The notes below the pieces were generated by a model. The model did no database searches. It was not told the DNA's origin and saw only the letters and a list, made by a program, of their open reading frames with translations. DNA of 40,665 nt, from contig NZ_JACJQL010000053.1 of assembly GCF_014696625.1 (NCBI RefSeq), positions 1 through 40,665 of the forward strand, in the 5' to 3' direction. Below, one piece after another: positions 6,397-14,898 of the stretch. The translations under genes were made by a program, and so were the position numbers. Within the stretch, counting starts at the first letter, position 1. Each line of letters opens with the position of its first letter. The DNA is from Nostoc parmelioides FACHB-3921. GTDB lineage: Bacteria > Cyanobacteriota > Cyanobacteriia > Cyanobacteriales > Nostocaceae.

Positions 6397-6906
6397 CTGT
6401 TACTGTACCCGATAACATTCCAAAAAAGCAAAATTGGGTTACAAGCATTAATTATCAACTTGGAATTTTTGCAATTTTGGAATACCTCTTACTCCTGCAA
6501 AAACAGATATAAGGAGCATTTTTACAAATAAAGTGCTTGTAACTGAGTTACAAGCATTATTATTGGTCATGGCCTCGAAAGCAGGCTATTGTCATAATTT
6601 GACTGAAATCATGGTGGTAGACTATTTTAGTAACTAATTTCATTGTTGAGTAAATTTTTCATAAATTTGCAAAAAGGGTTCTTCCAATGGTTTTATGGTA
6701 CAGCATTAAAATCCCAGTTTTATAGAAAATATCAAAAACCTAAAATCCATCCACAGCAATGAATTCAGCCTGATATTAGGTTTTCTTTATTATTCTGTTC
6801 CATAAAAAATACTGAAGAACCAGAGTAAGTAAATTAGCAGATAGCAAATTAATTTATTTCAACAATAGAGGAGAAAAAAAATCTGGATAAGGAGGTCTAC
6901 GTTTTT
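6397..6906. other. Intergenic region before the radical SAM gene
   Basis: There is no gene of normal length. It contains a half-site TTACAAGC (6439-6446), the strong palindrome at 6535-6555, and a 22-codon ORF just after it (6569-6637, starting MASKAGYCHN) without a visible ribosome-binding site. AT-rich sequence follows up to a near-perfect AAGGAGGT (6889-6896), which sets the start of the next gene. Confidence 0.45.
6535..6555. promoter_or_regulatory. Perfect 21-base operator palindrome GCTTGTAACT-G-AGTTACAAGC
   Basis: Ten-base arms are exactly complementary around a single central G. It is the strongest member of the TTGTAACT/AGTTACAA family in this region and lies about 350 bases before the radical SAM gene. 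It is a likely binding site for a dimeric regulator; no regulator with an obvious DNA-binding domain is encoded in the module itself. Confidence 0.6.
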
Positions 6907-8241
6907 ATGTCATTGGCAGCTAGTAAAGGTGGAATATATGCACAGTCTAGTGACCCTCTTGGCGATGATATTAGTATTGTTAGACAGTGGTTAGCTTTGG
7001 GTGACAAAAAAATTACAGGTATCCAGCTTTATCAAGATTTAGTTCTTAAATCACATCCTATGCAACTAGAATTAGGTATAGGCAATGTATGTGGGCTGAA
7101 ATGTCAGCATTGCTTTTTGGGATACGAGAGCGGAGCCACAATTAGTCCGCTGATTCCTATGTCTACATTGCTAGACACAGTGACATGCATGGTTGAGAAA
7201 CTTGGCACGCGTATGATCGCTGTTGTAGATAGAGACGCTCTCACACCCAATCGGTCTATACCATTTTTTGAACATATAGCAAAACTTCGTAAAACATATC
7301 CTGAAATCAAGTTTGGAGGTGTAACTAATGGATTGCTAATCGATAGATATGCTGATGATTTAGAGCGAATTAAATTAGATTACTTAGATATTTCAATGGA
7401 AGGTGTATGTGATGAAAACGATAAAATTCGGGGTAAAGGTACTTTTGATTTAGCCTTGAAAAACTTAAGAATTGCCCTAGCACGGCAGCTAGCAGAAAGA
7501 GTAATTGTTGCAACTACACTTCATCGCTTTAATGATGATTCAATTATTCGGATGATTCATCAACTAATTTTTGAAGACGGAGTGCAATGGTTTGATATTG
7601 GTATTTTGATGGCAGTCAAAATGCAGCAATATCAGCTACAACAGAGAGATATAGTTGAATTTTTAAATAGCTTATCTCAATCGCTTGTACCAGTAAAAGT
7701 TTCACAGCCAATAACAATTTTAGTGGAAATTTGTGCCTACTGTGCTGCTTTTATTCCTGCACTAATAGATAGTGGTTGGTTAATTCCAGAACAAATTCGA
7801 CAAGACAAATATGGTCACCTATATCAAAATATTCATGTCAATGAATCTGTAACCATCACTCTTCGTCCAGAACTTATCCCTGAATACTGGCGACATACCT
7901 TGCGAATTTCATCTGACGGTTATGTAATTGGAGGATGTGAACCTCTAACTCAAAAAGATTACGCTCAGCTAGCTGTAGGTAATATTCAGATAGAACCTAT
8001 CCAGGAGATTTACCGTAGAGTATTATCACTAGAGTCACCTTTCTATCATTCCATGCTGGCTTACAATCACTCCGAATGCCGCGAAAAAGCTTGCTTTGCT
8101 TACTGTCTGGGTGGGGATTCTTTATTAGCTAAATCGGTTTATGGTAATTACCATGTTAAAGATCCTAACTGCGTGTGGAACGAGTATAAATTTCAAAATT
8201 TATCTATGTATGCAAACAATTTTAGACTTCGTAGAAGTTAA
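6907..8241 (+). CDS. Radical SAM protein with SPASM-like C-terminal cysteine cluster
   Basis: The 444-aa enzyme should use a 4Fe-4S cluster to cleave S-adenosylmethionine and start radical chemistry. The cluster motif CxxxCxxC is C62-C66-C69 (VCGLKCQHC). The barrel continues to about residue 260, with DISMEGVCDENDKIRGKG typical of the later strands. The C-terminal part has SDGYVIGGC (C344), C391, C396, C400 and C422, resembling a SPASM/twitch auxiliary-cluster domain used by peptide-modifying enzymes such as sactipeptide maturases. Its start is fixed by AAGGAGGT ten bases upstream. No clear precursor peptide is adjacent; candidates are the 118-aa protein, the leader peptides, or proteins of the downstream operon. 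It is separated from the next gene by 247 AT-rich bases. Confident for class, not for substrate. Confidence 0.9.
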   Translation: MSLAASKGGIYAQSSDPLGDDISIVRQWLALGDKKITGIQLYQDLVLKSHPMQLELGIGNVCGLKCQHCFLGYESGATISPLIPMSTLLDTVTCMVEKLGTRMIAVVDRDALTPNRSIPFFEHIAKLRKTYPEIKFGGVTNGLLIDRYADDLERIKLDYLDISMEGVCDENDKIRGKGTFDLALKNLRIALARQLAERVIVATTLHRFNDDSIIRMIHQLIFEDGVQWFDIGILMAVKMQQYQLQQRDIVEFLNSLSQSLVPVKVSQPITILVEICAYCAAFIPALIDSGWLIPEQIRQDKYGHLYQNIHVNESVTITLRPELIPEYWRHTLRISSDGYVIGGCEPLTQKDYAQLAVGNIQIEPIQEIYRRVLSLESPFYHSMLAYNHSECREKACFAYCLGGDSLLAKSVYGNYHVKDPNCVWNEYKFQNLSMYANNFRLRRS

Positions 8242-8488
8242 ATCAACTTCAAATTTGCTGTATATAGAGTGTCAGTTTAAAAATTTCACGTTGCATTAAA
8301 CTGAGAGATTTTACGTATCTTTAATTAATAACTTTACGTAATATTACATAAACAGAAAGCAAAAAAGTAAACAATATTAAATACTTAAGTAGCAAATTTG
8401 TCTAAATTAAGTAATTCAAAAGTAAAAAAAGTATAAATTTATCATTTTTTCATTATTAAAAAGTTTATTATCTTAACAAACTTCCATA

Positions 8489-10642
8489 ATGGGTAAACAT
8501 GTGATGGCCTCTAACCCATACTTTGTTAGCTATGTTGAGAGTGTTCAAGAATCATTAGCAGTTTTTTCTATGAGAGATACAGACGCTGCGAATTACGTAA
8601 TATCGAGCGGACAAACAAACATTTATAAACCAAAGTTTCTGATATTTGAAAATTTATTTAACCATGTATTTGAAGAAAATGGCAAAACTATCATCAGAAG
8701 AAAATTTGACCCCAAAGTTTCTGATAAACTACTGAGTATTCATCAACCAAAGTTATTTCTAGAGGACTTGAAAAGATTATACGAAAATGCAAAAAACATG
8801 GGTGTGGACTGGCAATCAGTTAAGTGGAAAAGTCAGGAATCAGATCAATTAAACTTGTCAGATTTAGGAGAGGAAATGAAGATTCTCTCAGAAATTTATG
8901 AAACAAGAGTACGGAATTTAAAAACTGAAGAGCTACCTTCTGAACAGGACTTACAAGATATCAAAAGAATTATTAATAAATTAATTCAGAGATATGAAAT
9001 AGAATATATTCCAACAAACTTTGGAGCTAGTGCTATTATCTATGAAGCTTGGAAATTAGGACGTTTTTTTTCTTTAAATAATCAGGAAGGAAATAAAAAA
9101 CTGTTCATCAGCATTCTTAATGGATTATTTATTCAAGAAAAGCGGGTACACACCGATAGTTTATTGTTGGAAATGTCTCAAAGATTGGGCTTAGAGCATT
9201 TAGCAGAAATAGAAAAGAGTTGTTTAACAAATAATAAAATTTGGACTAAAAAATTATCCGAAGATCCTCACCATAAGTGGTTTGCTTGTGTAGAACAATC
9301 TTTAATTCATAAAGTTAAATTTAGTGAAGATAAACGCAAAAATATATCAAATCGGTATTTGATACATTATCCATTGATAATTGACACATACTGGTTTGCA
9401 GGCTTAGCATACTTATATGCCAAAGACGATAGCAAAAGAATATCGAATACGTTATATAAAAAACCAGAGATTTTTGATAAAAAAAAGTATTGCAAAATTT
9501 ACAACGTTATTCAAACAGTTTCCGAAACTTTAAAACTCTCTTTAAGATTTGATGCCTTATCAAAAGCTGAAGAAAAATTTCAACAGCAACTGAGTTTTGA
9601 AGATTTATTTTTAGAAACTGTGAAAGATTACTTTGTCTGCTTTAATGTGTCTAAAACAGGAGAAAAAGCCAATACATCTGCTACCAACAAGAAATTAATT
9701 TATTGCAACTACGGTATTGATATTTATGGTCCAGAATGGTTGTCAGACAAACATCAAGAATTAATTCGTCAAGAACTAGATGGTAATAGGCAAGTAGCAG
9801 GTGTGCAGATTCCTGGTTTGTACGAAGACCTACAAGCCAAGAAACATGAAAAAGAAAAAATTCAGATGCAAGGTAGAGAAGAACAATCACGTCAAATAGC
9901 GCATCAAGCAGCCGGACTAGTTGCTGAAGTTTGGGATGACCCCGTGAGGAAACAATTAGAGCCAAGAAAAAAAGCATCTCTTTGGCAACTAAAATCTCTA
10001 GTTGATATTTGGGGTAATTTTGACCTCCAACCAAATAAAAATATTTCTGAATATCCAGATCCTGATTTTCCTGAATGGGAGACTCTAACAAACCAAGAAG
10101 TATTTCAGGAATTGATTAATATTAGCTTATGTCATGCCTTGAGACGTGCAACTTATACTAGAACCTCAGAAGAAATTACTAACCCTGAGACACAAGAAGC
10201 TGATAGGAAGACAGTTGATAGGGCTATAGAAATATCGATGAGTTCAGAAAAGTCAATAGATTTGTTTAGAAATGAAGTATTTGGACTATCTACAGAAAAG
10301 GCTATTGAATGGCTAGACGGAGATTGTCCTTCTTGGCTGAGACATCGAGGTTTCGCTATCTGTTTTCATCATTGTTTTTGGCAAGCTGCATATCATGCAT
10401 TTCGTGCTAAATGTGCCAATCAACCCAGCCCTTATCTTTACATTCAGGTGAATCAAAAACAAGTAATAATTAAGAATAGAAAAGAATTTAACAAAATGTT
10501 TCATGGACAACAACCAAGAGACGTGATATTTTTTGATTCTTTAACTAAGCGTATGCAGGATGTTTTCGATATCCAAGGTCCTGACTTAGATTTAAACGAT
10601 GGTTTTTGGCAGACAATTATTACCAAGAATGATTATTTATGA
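8489..10642 (+). CDS. 717-aa protein of unknown family with faint histidine-kinase-like features
   Basis: I do not recognise a family. The protein is largely helical and soluble; no signal peptide or membrane segment is seen. A charged coiled region about residues 445-470 leads into RQIAHQAAGLVAEV (H472) followed by DDP, resembling a degenerate dimerisation/H-box helix. Near the C-terminus, helix GFAICFHHCFWQAAYHAF (621-638) followed by a strand pair LYIQVNQKQVIIKNR resembles the N-box region of a GHKL ATPase, with Q632 in place of the usual Asn and no clear G-boxes. Together with two receiver proteins in the module, this makes a diverged or inactive kinase plausible but unproven. Start may be ATG 8489 or ATG 8504; neither has a good ribosome-binding site. 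Its stop overlaps the next start (ATGA). Confidence 0.7.
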   Translation: MGKHVMASNPYFVSYVESVQESLAVFSMRDTDAANYVISSGQTNIYKPKFLIFENLFNHVFEENGKTIIRRKFDPKVSDKLLSIHQPKLFLEDLKRLYENAKNMGVDWQSVKWKSQESDQLNLSDLGEEMKILSEIYETRVRNLKTEELPSEQDLQDIKRIINKLIQRYEIEYIPTNFGASAIIYEAWKLGRFFSLNNQEGNKKLFISILNGLFIQEKRVHTDSLLLEMSQRLGLEHLAEIEKSCLTNNKIWTKKLSEDPHHKWFACVEQSLIHKVKFSEDKRKNISNRYLIHYPLIIDTYWFAGLAYLYAKDDSKRISNTLYKKPEIFDKKKYCKIYNVIQTVSETLKLSLRFDALSKAEEKFQQQLSFEDLFLETVKDYFVCFNVSKTGEKANTSATNKKLIYCNYGIDIYGPEWLSDKHQELIRQELDGNRQVAGVQIPGLYEDLQAKKHEKEKIQMQGREEQSRQIAHQAAGLVAEVWDDPVRKQLEPRKKASLWQLKSLVDIWGNFDLQPNKNISEYPDPDFPEWETLTNQEVFQELINISLCHALRRATYTRTSEEITNPETQEADRKTVDRAIEISMSSEKSIDLFRNEVFGLSTEKAIEWLDGDCPSWLRHRGFAICFHHCFWQAAYHAFRAKCANQPSPYLYIQVNQKQVIIKNRKEFNKMFHGQQPRDVIFFDSLTKRMQDVFDIQGPDLDLNDGFWQTIITKNDYL

Positions 10643-12000
10643 AAAATTTGAATAAGTATAATTACATAAATCAGTGGTTAGGCTTTGTTTGGAAGCAAGA
10701 CATTGGACAGAAAGTGCTTGTTGTTGTTGATGACTGTTTTAAGCTGGCTGTATCTGATGATCCTCCTAATGCACACGGTCAGGGTTTGAAAGTCCTTCTT
10801 GATAAGGTTAGTCTTTTTGATGATATCCAAGGTATCGGTTTTTTTGACTTACCTCAATCATCTCAAAAACAAGATATCGAATTAATTATTGATGCCATAA
10901 AAGCCTGGATAAATGAGTTAAACAACGAGAATATTAAGTTGTACTTATTGGTAGATTACTTTCACGGTCTACAGACTATGGAAAGTAAAGCACACGGTCT
11001 GGAGTTTGTTGATTATTGGCACAAAAACCAACCTCTATCAACTGAAAAAATTGCTCATCTAAGTATAGGTGGTGCAGGCTTAGCAAATCCTTATAATTTA
11101 GAGCGTTTTCGGAAAACAGACATTCATGGTTGTAAACAAGAGAGCAAGCCACTACCTGAAGAATTTTTGAGTTGGTTGGATGTTGATGAATCTCCTCTTT
11201 GCAGGTTATGGCGCTATTCTGAAACATGGTTTTCCAACGATAAAATCTTAGTTAAGCATAACTTTTCAGAAGTAAGTAAATTTTTATTTGATACTATAAA
11301 TAGTAAGAGTATTTTTTTAGCTACTGAATACAAAAGAAAAATTTCAATTGCTTTAGGTATCAACTTACCTGACGCATGGTGGGACAACCAAGAGTCAGCA
11401 AATAATATTCATGAGTCTCTAAAGTGCCTTTGTGGTGATTTCTTCTGCGGTCAAAGTGATAGTAATGCCAAACGGCATCTTTCTGTTGGTGCTGCTTATT
11501 TAATCGCTTTGATGGCTTATAAAAAAATTTACAATAATATCAATGTATTTGTGAATGATGCTTCTGCTTGGGTGGAATGTTCCCAAGCAACAAGCCCAAT
11601 TTTTGCTAACCAAGATAAAGCAACTGCACGTGATTCAGCTATGGCTCTTTATGATTTTTTTATTTGTATGTTTACTCTTAGAAGTAATGAAAACTATCAT
11701 CAATATACATCCGGAAAGTCTCAAGTCAAAAGTGTATATTTTTATGAGTCAGGCAAAACACTGAAAATTCAACTTAGCTGGGATGCTCAGCGTTCATCTT
11801 CAGATCGTCAAGAATGTTTAGCTCAAACTATTTCTAAAATATTTAAGCAGGAGATGATCGGCATTCCTATATCTGCTGAAAACACCAGAAGCTCTATCCT
11901 ACGTCTATGGCGTCAAATGGCAATTAGTGAAAGTGGATTTATGGGTCCAGGAGTTATCTACATGGAAGGAGACACATTGATCATTGCATCAAGGAAGTAA
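10639..12000 (+). CDS. 453-aa protein with receiver-like N-terminal domain
   Basis: The start is translationally coupled to the previous gene (ATGA). Residues ~22-165 look like a receiver fold: VLVVVDD (D31, D32), strand LYLLVDYFHG (D106 at the phosphoacceptor place), HLSIGGAG (S142) and RKTDI (K159). The last motif parallels the HKSDI and NKSEI of the two clear receivers in this module. Residues ~240-453 are of unknown type, with HLSVGAAYLIALMAYKK, a long helix before YTSGKSQVKSVYFY, and a conserved-looking tail RLWRQMAISESGFMGPGVIY. No DNA-binding motif is seen. Probably a signalling partner of the 717-aa protein. The receiver call rests on matching residue pattern and order and needs structure comparison. 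Confidence 0.7.
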   Translation: MKNLNKYNYINQWLGFVWKQDIGQKVLVVVDDCFKLAVSDDPPNAHGQGLKVLLDKVSLFDDIQGIGFFDLPQSSQKQDIELIIDAIKAWINELNNENIKLYLLVDYFHGLQTMESKAHGLEFVDYWHKNQPLSTEKIAHLSIGGAGLANPYNLERFRKTDIHGCKQESKPLPEEFLSWLDVDESPLCRLWRYSETWFSNDKILVKHNFSEVSKFLFDTINSKSIFLATEYKRKISIALGINLPDAWWDNQESANNIHESLKCLCGDFFCGQSDSNAKRHLSVGAAYLIALMAYKKIYNNINVFVNDASAWVECSQATSPIFANQDKATARDSAMALYDFFICMFTLRSNENYHQYTSGKSQVKSVYFYESGKTLKIQLSWDAQRSSSDRQECLAQTISKIFKQEMIGIPISAENTRSSILRLWRQMAISESGFMGPGVIYMEGDTLIIASRK

Positions 12001-12010
12001 TAAGGACAAT

Positions 12011-13525
12011 ATGCGTACAATACAACCGTCAAACCAACATAATCTGACTGTATGTGTCATTTGCAGAGATAGTAGAAGTTCACTTTGGGTAAAAGTTTTA
12101 ATTAATTATTTTGCTGATGTATATGTTATTGCATCTAGTAGTGATTACAGAAAATTTAGCATTAGTGATATAGAAGGAGTGATTATTCCAGAAAGAAAAT
12201 TACCTGCCTCTTTTAGTGTTATATTGTTTCATTCTAATGATGAACATATTTGGCACAATAGTCACGTAACTTCTAACTGTGTTTTTGAATTCAATACTCC
12301 TGGAACTCCTAAAGCTAAATCAGGTATACTGCCGATATTGAGGCAAACTTCACCTAATTTTGCAATTGAAGTGACAGATGTTGAAGAGATAGTTGATTAT
12401 TTAAGTGGAAATAGAGAAACTTTCCCTTCAGTCTGCTATCAACCTTTAGAGCTTTTGCCTGCGATATCACTACTTTTTCATACTTATATTGCTACTCATT
12501 TGAAAAATAAAAAAGTTTCACGTTCATCTTGGTGGTTCAAAGCTTTGGCAGGTGAGAAAGGTATCCGACAAGAGTATCAAGATTTCAAAAATTTATTAAA
12601 AATTGAGTGGATAATAGCAGGTAAAAATAATATTCCTAAAACTAATATTGATACTTTAATTCAAACTATTTTTAATAGCTCTTCATCTCTACTTTGTGAG
12701 AGCGCAATCACACCAGAGGCAGTAAGCTCCGCATATCAAGATTTAGTAGATAAACTAGGTTTACAACCAACTGAATTAGCGATAAATTCAGTTCAAACAT
12801 CATTCGATTTGATTATATCTATAAAAAATAGTTTGATTAGTACATCTGTAGGAACGGTTTTATCTACATTGCTTGATATACCACAATTATTTCTGGACGG
12901 AAACGAACATCGGCATAATTTGAAATCCCTCAAGCAATCTATTCTTGTTATTCCTGAAAACCAAATAGCAATCTTACCGAAACTTCGTCTTAAAGGTTTT
13001 ACAGGAGCAGTTTTAGTATTATCTTCCATACCCTTTTCTATTTTAAAACAGCAACACCGAGTTCTGCGCTTTGGGTATGGTTCCCATGATAGTTGTGAAA
13101 CTCCTTTAATACTTTCTACATTATTAGAAAAGGTAACAGAATTAGTGCCTTTAGAACGAGAAAATTTTCAATTGTTACAAAAGGAACTCAGGGCTGCTCA
13201 AAAGCTTCGTGACATACAAATAACCTCATGTATGGAACATATTAAGCATCTTAAAAAATTTCCTCAAGATGATAAGCAGAGAATACAAGAGATAGAAAAA
13301 ACTGTGGACAAATTGCGGGCAGATGCGCGTGTAGCTTGTCATACAATTGTAACTATTGATCAAGATAGCCGACAGTTGCAACAGCATTTTCAAGTTGCAC
13401 TAAATGAAATTAATATTTGTGATCACGAACATCGCCAAAAAGCAATTAATCGGTTAGAAACAGCTTTTATTCATTTAAACGAACTTTTGCAATCTACAGG
13501 TGAAAAATATTTTCCGTTTTTTTAG
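12011..13525 (+). CDS. 504-aa protein with receiver-like and coiled-coil regions, unknown function
   Basis: I start it at ATG 12011, just after the previous stop and an AAGGA four bases upstream (short spacing). An in-frame TTG at 11984 would overlap the previous gene by 17 bases. The N-terminal ~100 residues form alternating strands (LTVCVICRD, VILFHSND). A second alpha/beta segment near residues 310-380 has ILVIPENQIAILPKL, GAVLVLSSIPF and RVLRFGYGSHD, recalling a receiver lacking the phosphoacceptor Asp. The last ~110 residues are heptad-rich helices and likely a coiled coil. Probably a scaffold in the complex; family not recognised. It ends 12 bases before the next gene. Confidence 0.7.
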   Translation: MRTIQPSNQHNLTVCVICRDSRSSLWVKVLINYFADVYVIASSSDYRKFSISDIEGVIIPERKLPASFSVILFHSNDEHIWHNSHVTSNCVFEFNTPGTPKAKSGILPILRQTSPNFAIEVTDVEEIVDYLSGNRETFPSVCYQPLELLPAISLLFHTYIATHLKNKKVSRSSWWFKALAGEKGIRQEYQDFKNLLKIEWIIAGKNNIPKTNIDTLIQTIFNSSSSLLCESAITPEAVSSAYQDLVDKLGLQPTELAINSVQTSFDLIISIKNSLISTSVGTVLSTLLDIPQLFLDGNEHRHNLKSLKQSILVIPENQIAILPKLRLKGFTGAVLVLSSIPFSILKQQHRVLRFGYGSHDSCETPLILSTLLEKVTELVPLERENFQLLQKELRAAQKLRDIQITSCMEHIKHLKKFPQDDKQRIQEIEKTVDKLRADARVACHTIVTIDQDSRQLQQHFQVALNEINICDHEHRQKAINRLETAFIHLNELLQSTGEKYFPFF

Positions 13526-13537
13526 GAGGAAGAGTGC

Positions 13538-14632
13538 GTGACTGATTTTAGAGTCCTAGTGCTAGATGATGAAGAAACTTGGCTTGCACTACACGAACGT
13601 CGTCTTAACCAAGCTATGATTCTATGCCATGCAACTCAAAATGCAAAAGAAGCTATTAAGATTGCTAAGACAGACCCATCAGTTAAATTTGCTCTCATTG
13701 ATGAAATTCTCTATGTCACACCAATTCCTGTAATTGAGGAACAACGGGAATTGCAGAGGTGGCAAGGTAGCGGTGTGATTCGAGAGATTGTGGCTCAGCG
13801 TCCTGATATCCAGATTATTGTGGTTACGGCTGCACCAATATCTCGCTGCGAGGACAATAACCTGTTATTTAGACGGGAAACAGCAAAACTACGGCGGCAA
13901 AAGGGAGTTATTGATATTATCCACAAATCAGATATTGCAGAAGACCCAGATGGTTCTTATAAATGGTTAATAGATTTAGTTAAAAAACCAACCTTTGCTC
14001 TTACAGCTGATGTAATCACACTAAAAGTCATGATTGGCTTGGGTTATACAAAGGAATTACACAAGGCTATGGCTGAAAAGATTGGTATAACTAGGAAGCA
14101 GCAATTTCTGCCCATAGCTCCTTTATTAAAGGAAGGCGGACACAGGATATTGGATGATTTCTGGAAAAGAGCGCAAGAAAAGTCAGTACTGGTAGAAATG
14201 CCTGGTTCTAAAAAACTTGATCGTTTGCATGGAATTAAGGCAGAGTCAAGCGCTTTTAAAATACTAGCTTTTTTGGCACAACAAATGGAAAAGCAAAATC
14301 CAGTCATTATTCGAGAGCAGGATTATCATTACTCACGACGTCAATCGAGAAAACAAACCAGCGAACCTCCAGAATACGATCCTTTGGCTGTTAAAGATTA
14401 TGCCTTTGGTTATGATGAAACAGGTGGTAAACTAGGATTGCGTTCTGGAGTACAGATTGAAAGAGGTGTCAGCCAAAATTCTCCTCTTAAGGTAGCAATA
14501 CACAGATTAAGTCAACAACTTAGTAAATTTAATGTAGGTACTGCAAGTCATTTGTTTAGCTATGAACTAGAGTATGGAGGATACCATCCTAATTTTGAAC
14601 TAGGGATTGTTCTTTATGCAGTTGCCGATTAA
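13538..14632 (+). CDS. Response regulator: receiver plus unknown ~200-aa output domain
   Basis: It starts at GTG 13538, seven bases after AGGAGGA (13524-13530). The receiver spans residues 1-150 with D10-D11 (LVLDDEE), phosphoacceptor D55 (FALIDEIL), T97 (VVTAAP) and K130 (HKSDI). It is a close paralogue of the 5066-5731 product. Residues ~155-364 are an unknown output: a helical part (LHKAMAEKIGITRKQQF), then REQDYHYSRRQ and a strand-rich end (HLFSYELEYGG). No HTH, GGDEF, HD or other known output was recognised. It is the last gene of the operon, and would be the phosphorylation-controlled effector or regulator if the 717-aa protein is a kinase. Confidence 0.85.
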   Translation: MTDFRVLVLDDEETWLALHERRLNQAMILCHATQNAKEAIKIAKTDPSVKFALIDEILYVTPIPVIEEQRELQRWQGSGVIREIVAQRPDIQIIVVTAAPISRCEDNNLLFRRETAKLRRQKGVIDIIHKSDIAEDPDGSYKWLIDLVKKPTFALTADVITLKVMIGLGYTKELHKAMAEKIGITRKQQFLPIAPLLKEGGHRILDDFWKRAQEKSVLVEMPGSKKLDRLHGIKAESSAFKILAFLAQQMEKQNPVIIREQDYHYSRRQSRKQTSEPPEYDPLAVKDYAFGYDETGGKLGLRSGVQIERGVSQNSPLKVAIHRLSQQLSKFNVGTASHLFSYELEYGGYHPNFELGIVLYAVAD

Positions 14633-14800
14633 TATGCTTCTTTTGTTGTTAACTGGATGCCTAAGCCAAGAAGTTACCACCCTGACTCGGCTACAAAACC
14701 GTGCATGAAAAAATAATCGGTTTGTTTCGGCCGAGACATAGCCCCGTAGCTCTTTCTTATCGCTCATGGCTTGTAACGCACTTCCACCTAATTGTGCCAC
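14600..14800 (-). pseudogene. Possible truncated small plasmid gene (MSDKKELRGYVSAE...)
   Basis: The minus-strand frame reads MAQLGGSALQAMSDKKELRG then YVSAETNRLF, which looks like the start of a small plasmid-encoded helical or ribbon-helix-helix protein. The sequence then becomes low in recognisable character and runs into the end of the response regulator gene. It lies downstream of the primase-like gene on the same strand. Best read as a decayed fragment; apart from this I see no gene in 14633-14898. Confidence 0.3.
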
Positions 14801-14898
14801 AGCATAAATTAAATTAGCATATTATTCGTTGATGCGTAATAGTACTAACATAAGAGCAATTAGCGATCGCCTAAAGGTTGAACGTAGCCATCGCTAAT

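Noticed and set aside
6569..6637. 22-codon ORF as a RiPP precursor gene
   Set aside because: No ribosome-binding site and no second copy to test it; kept only as a candidate in the intergenic note.
9681..10091. 136-codon minus-strand ORF
   Set aside because: It lies wholly inside the 717-aa gene, has no recognisable domain, and the plus-strand gene has operon context.
14640..14800. Insertion-sequence end
   Set aside because: No transposase, terminal inverted repeat or target duplication could be seen.
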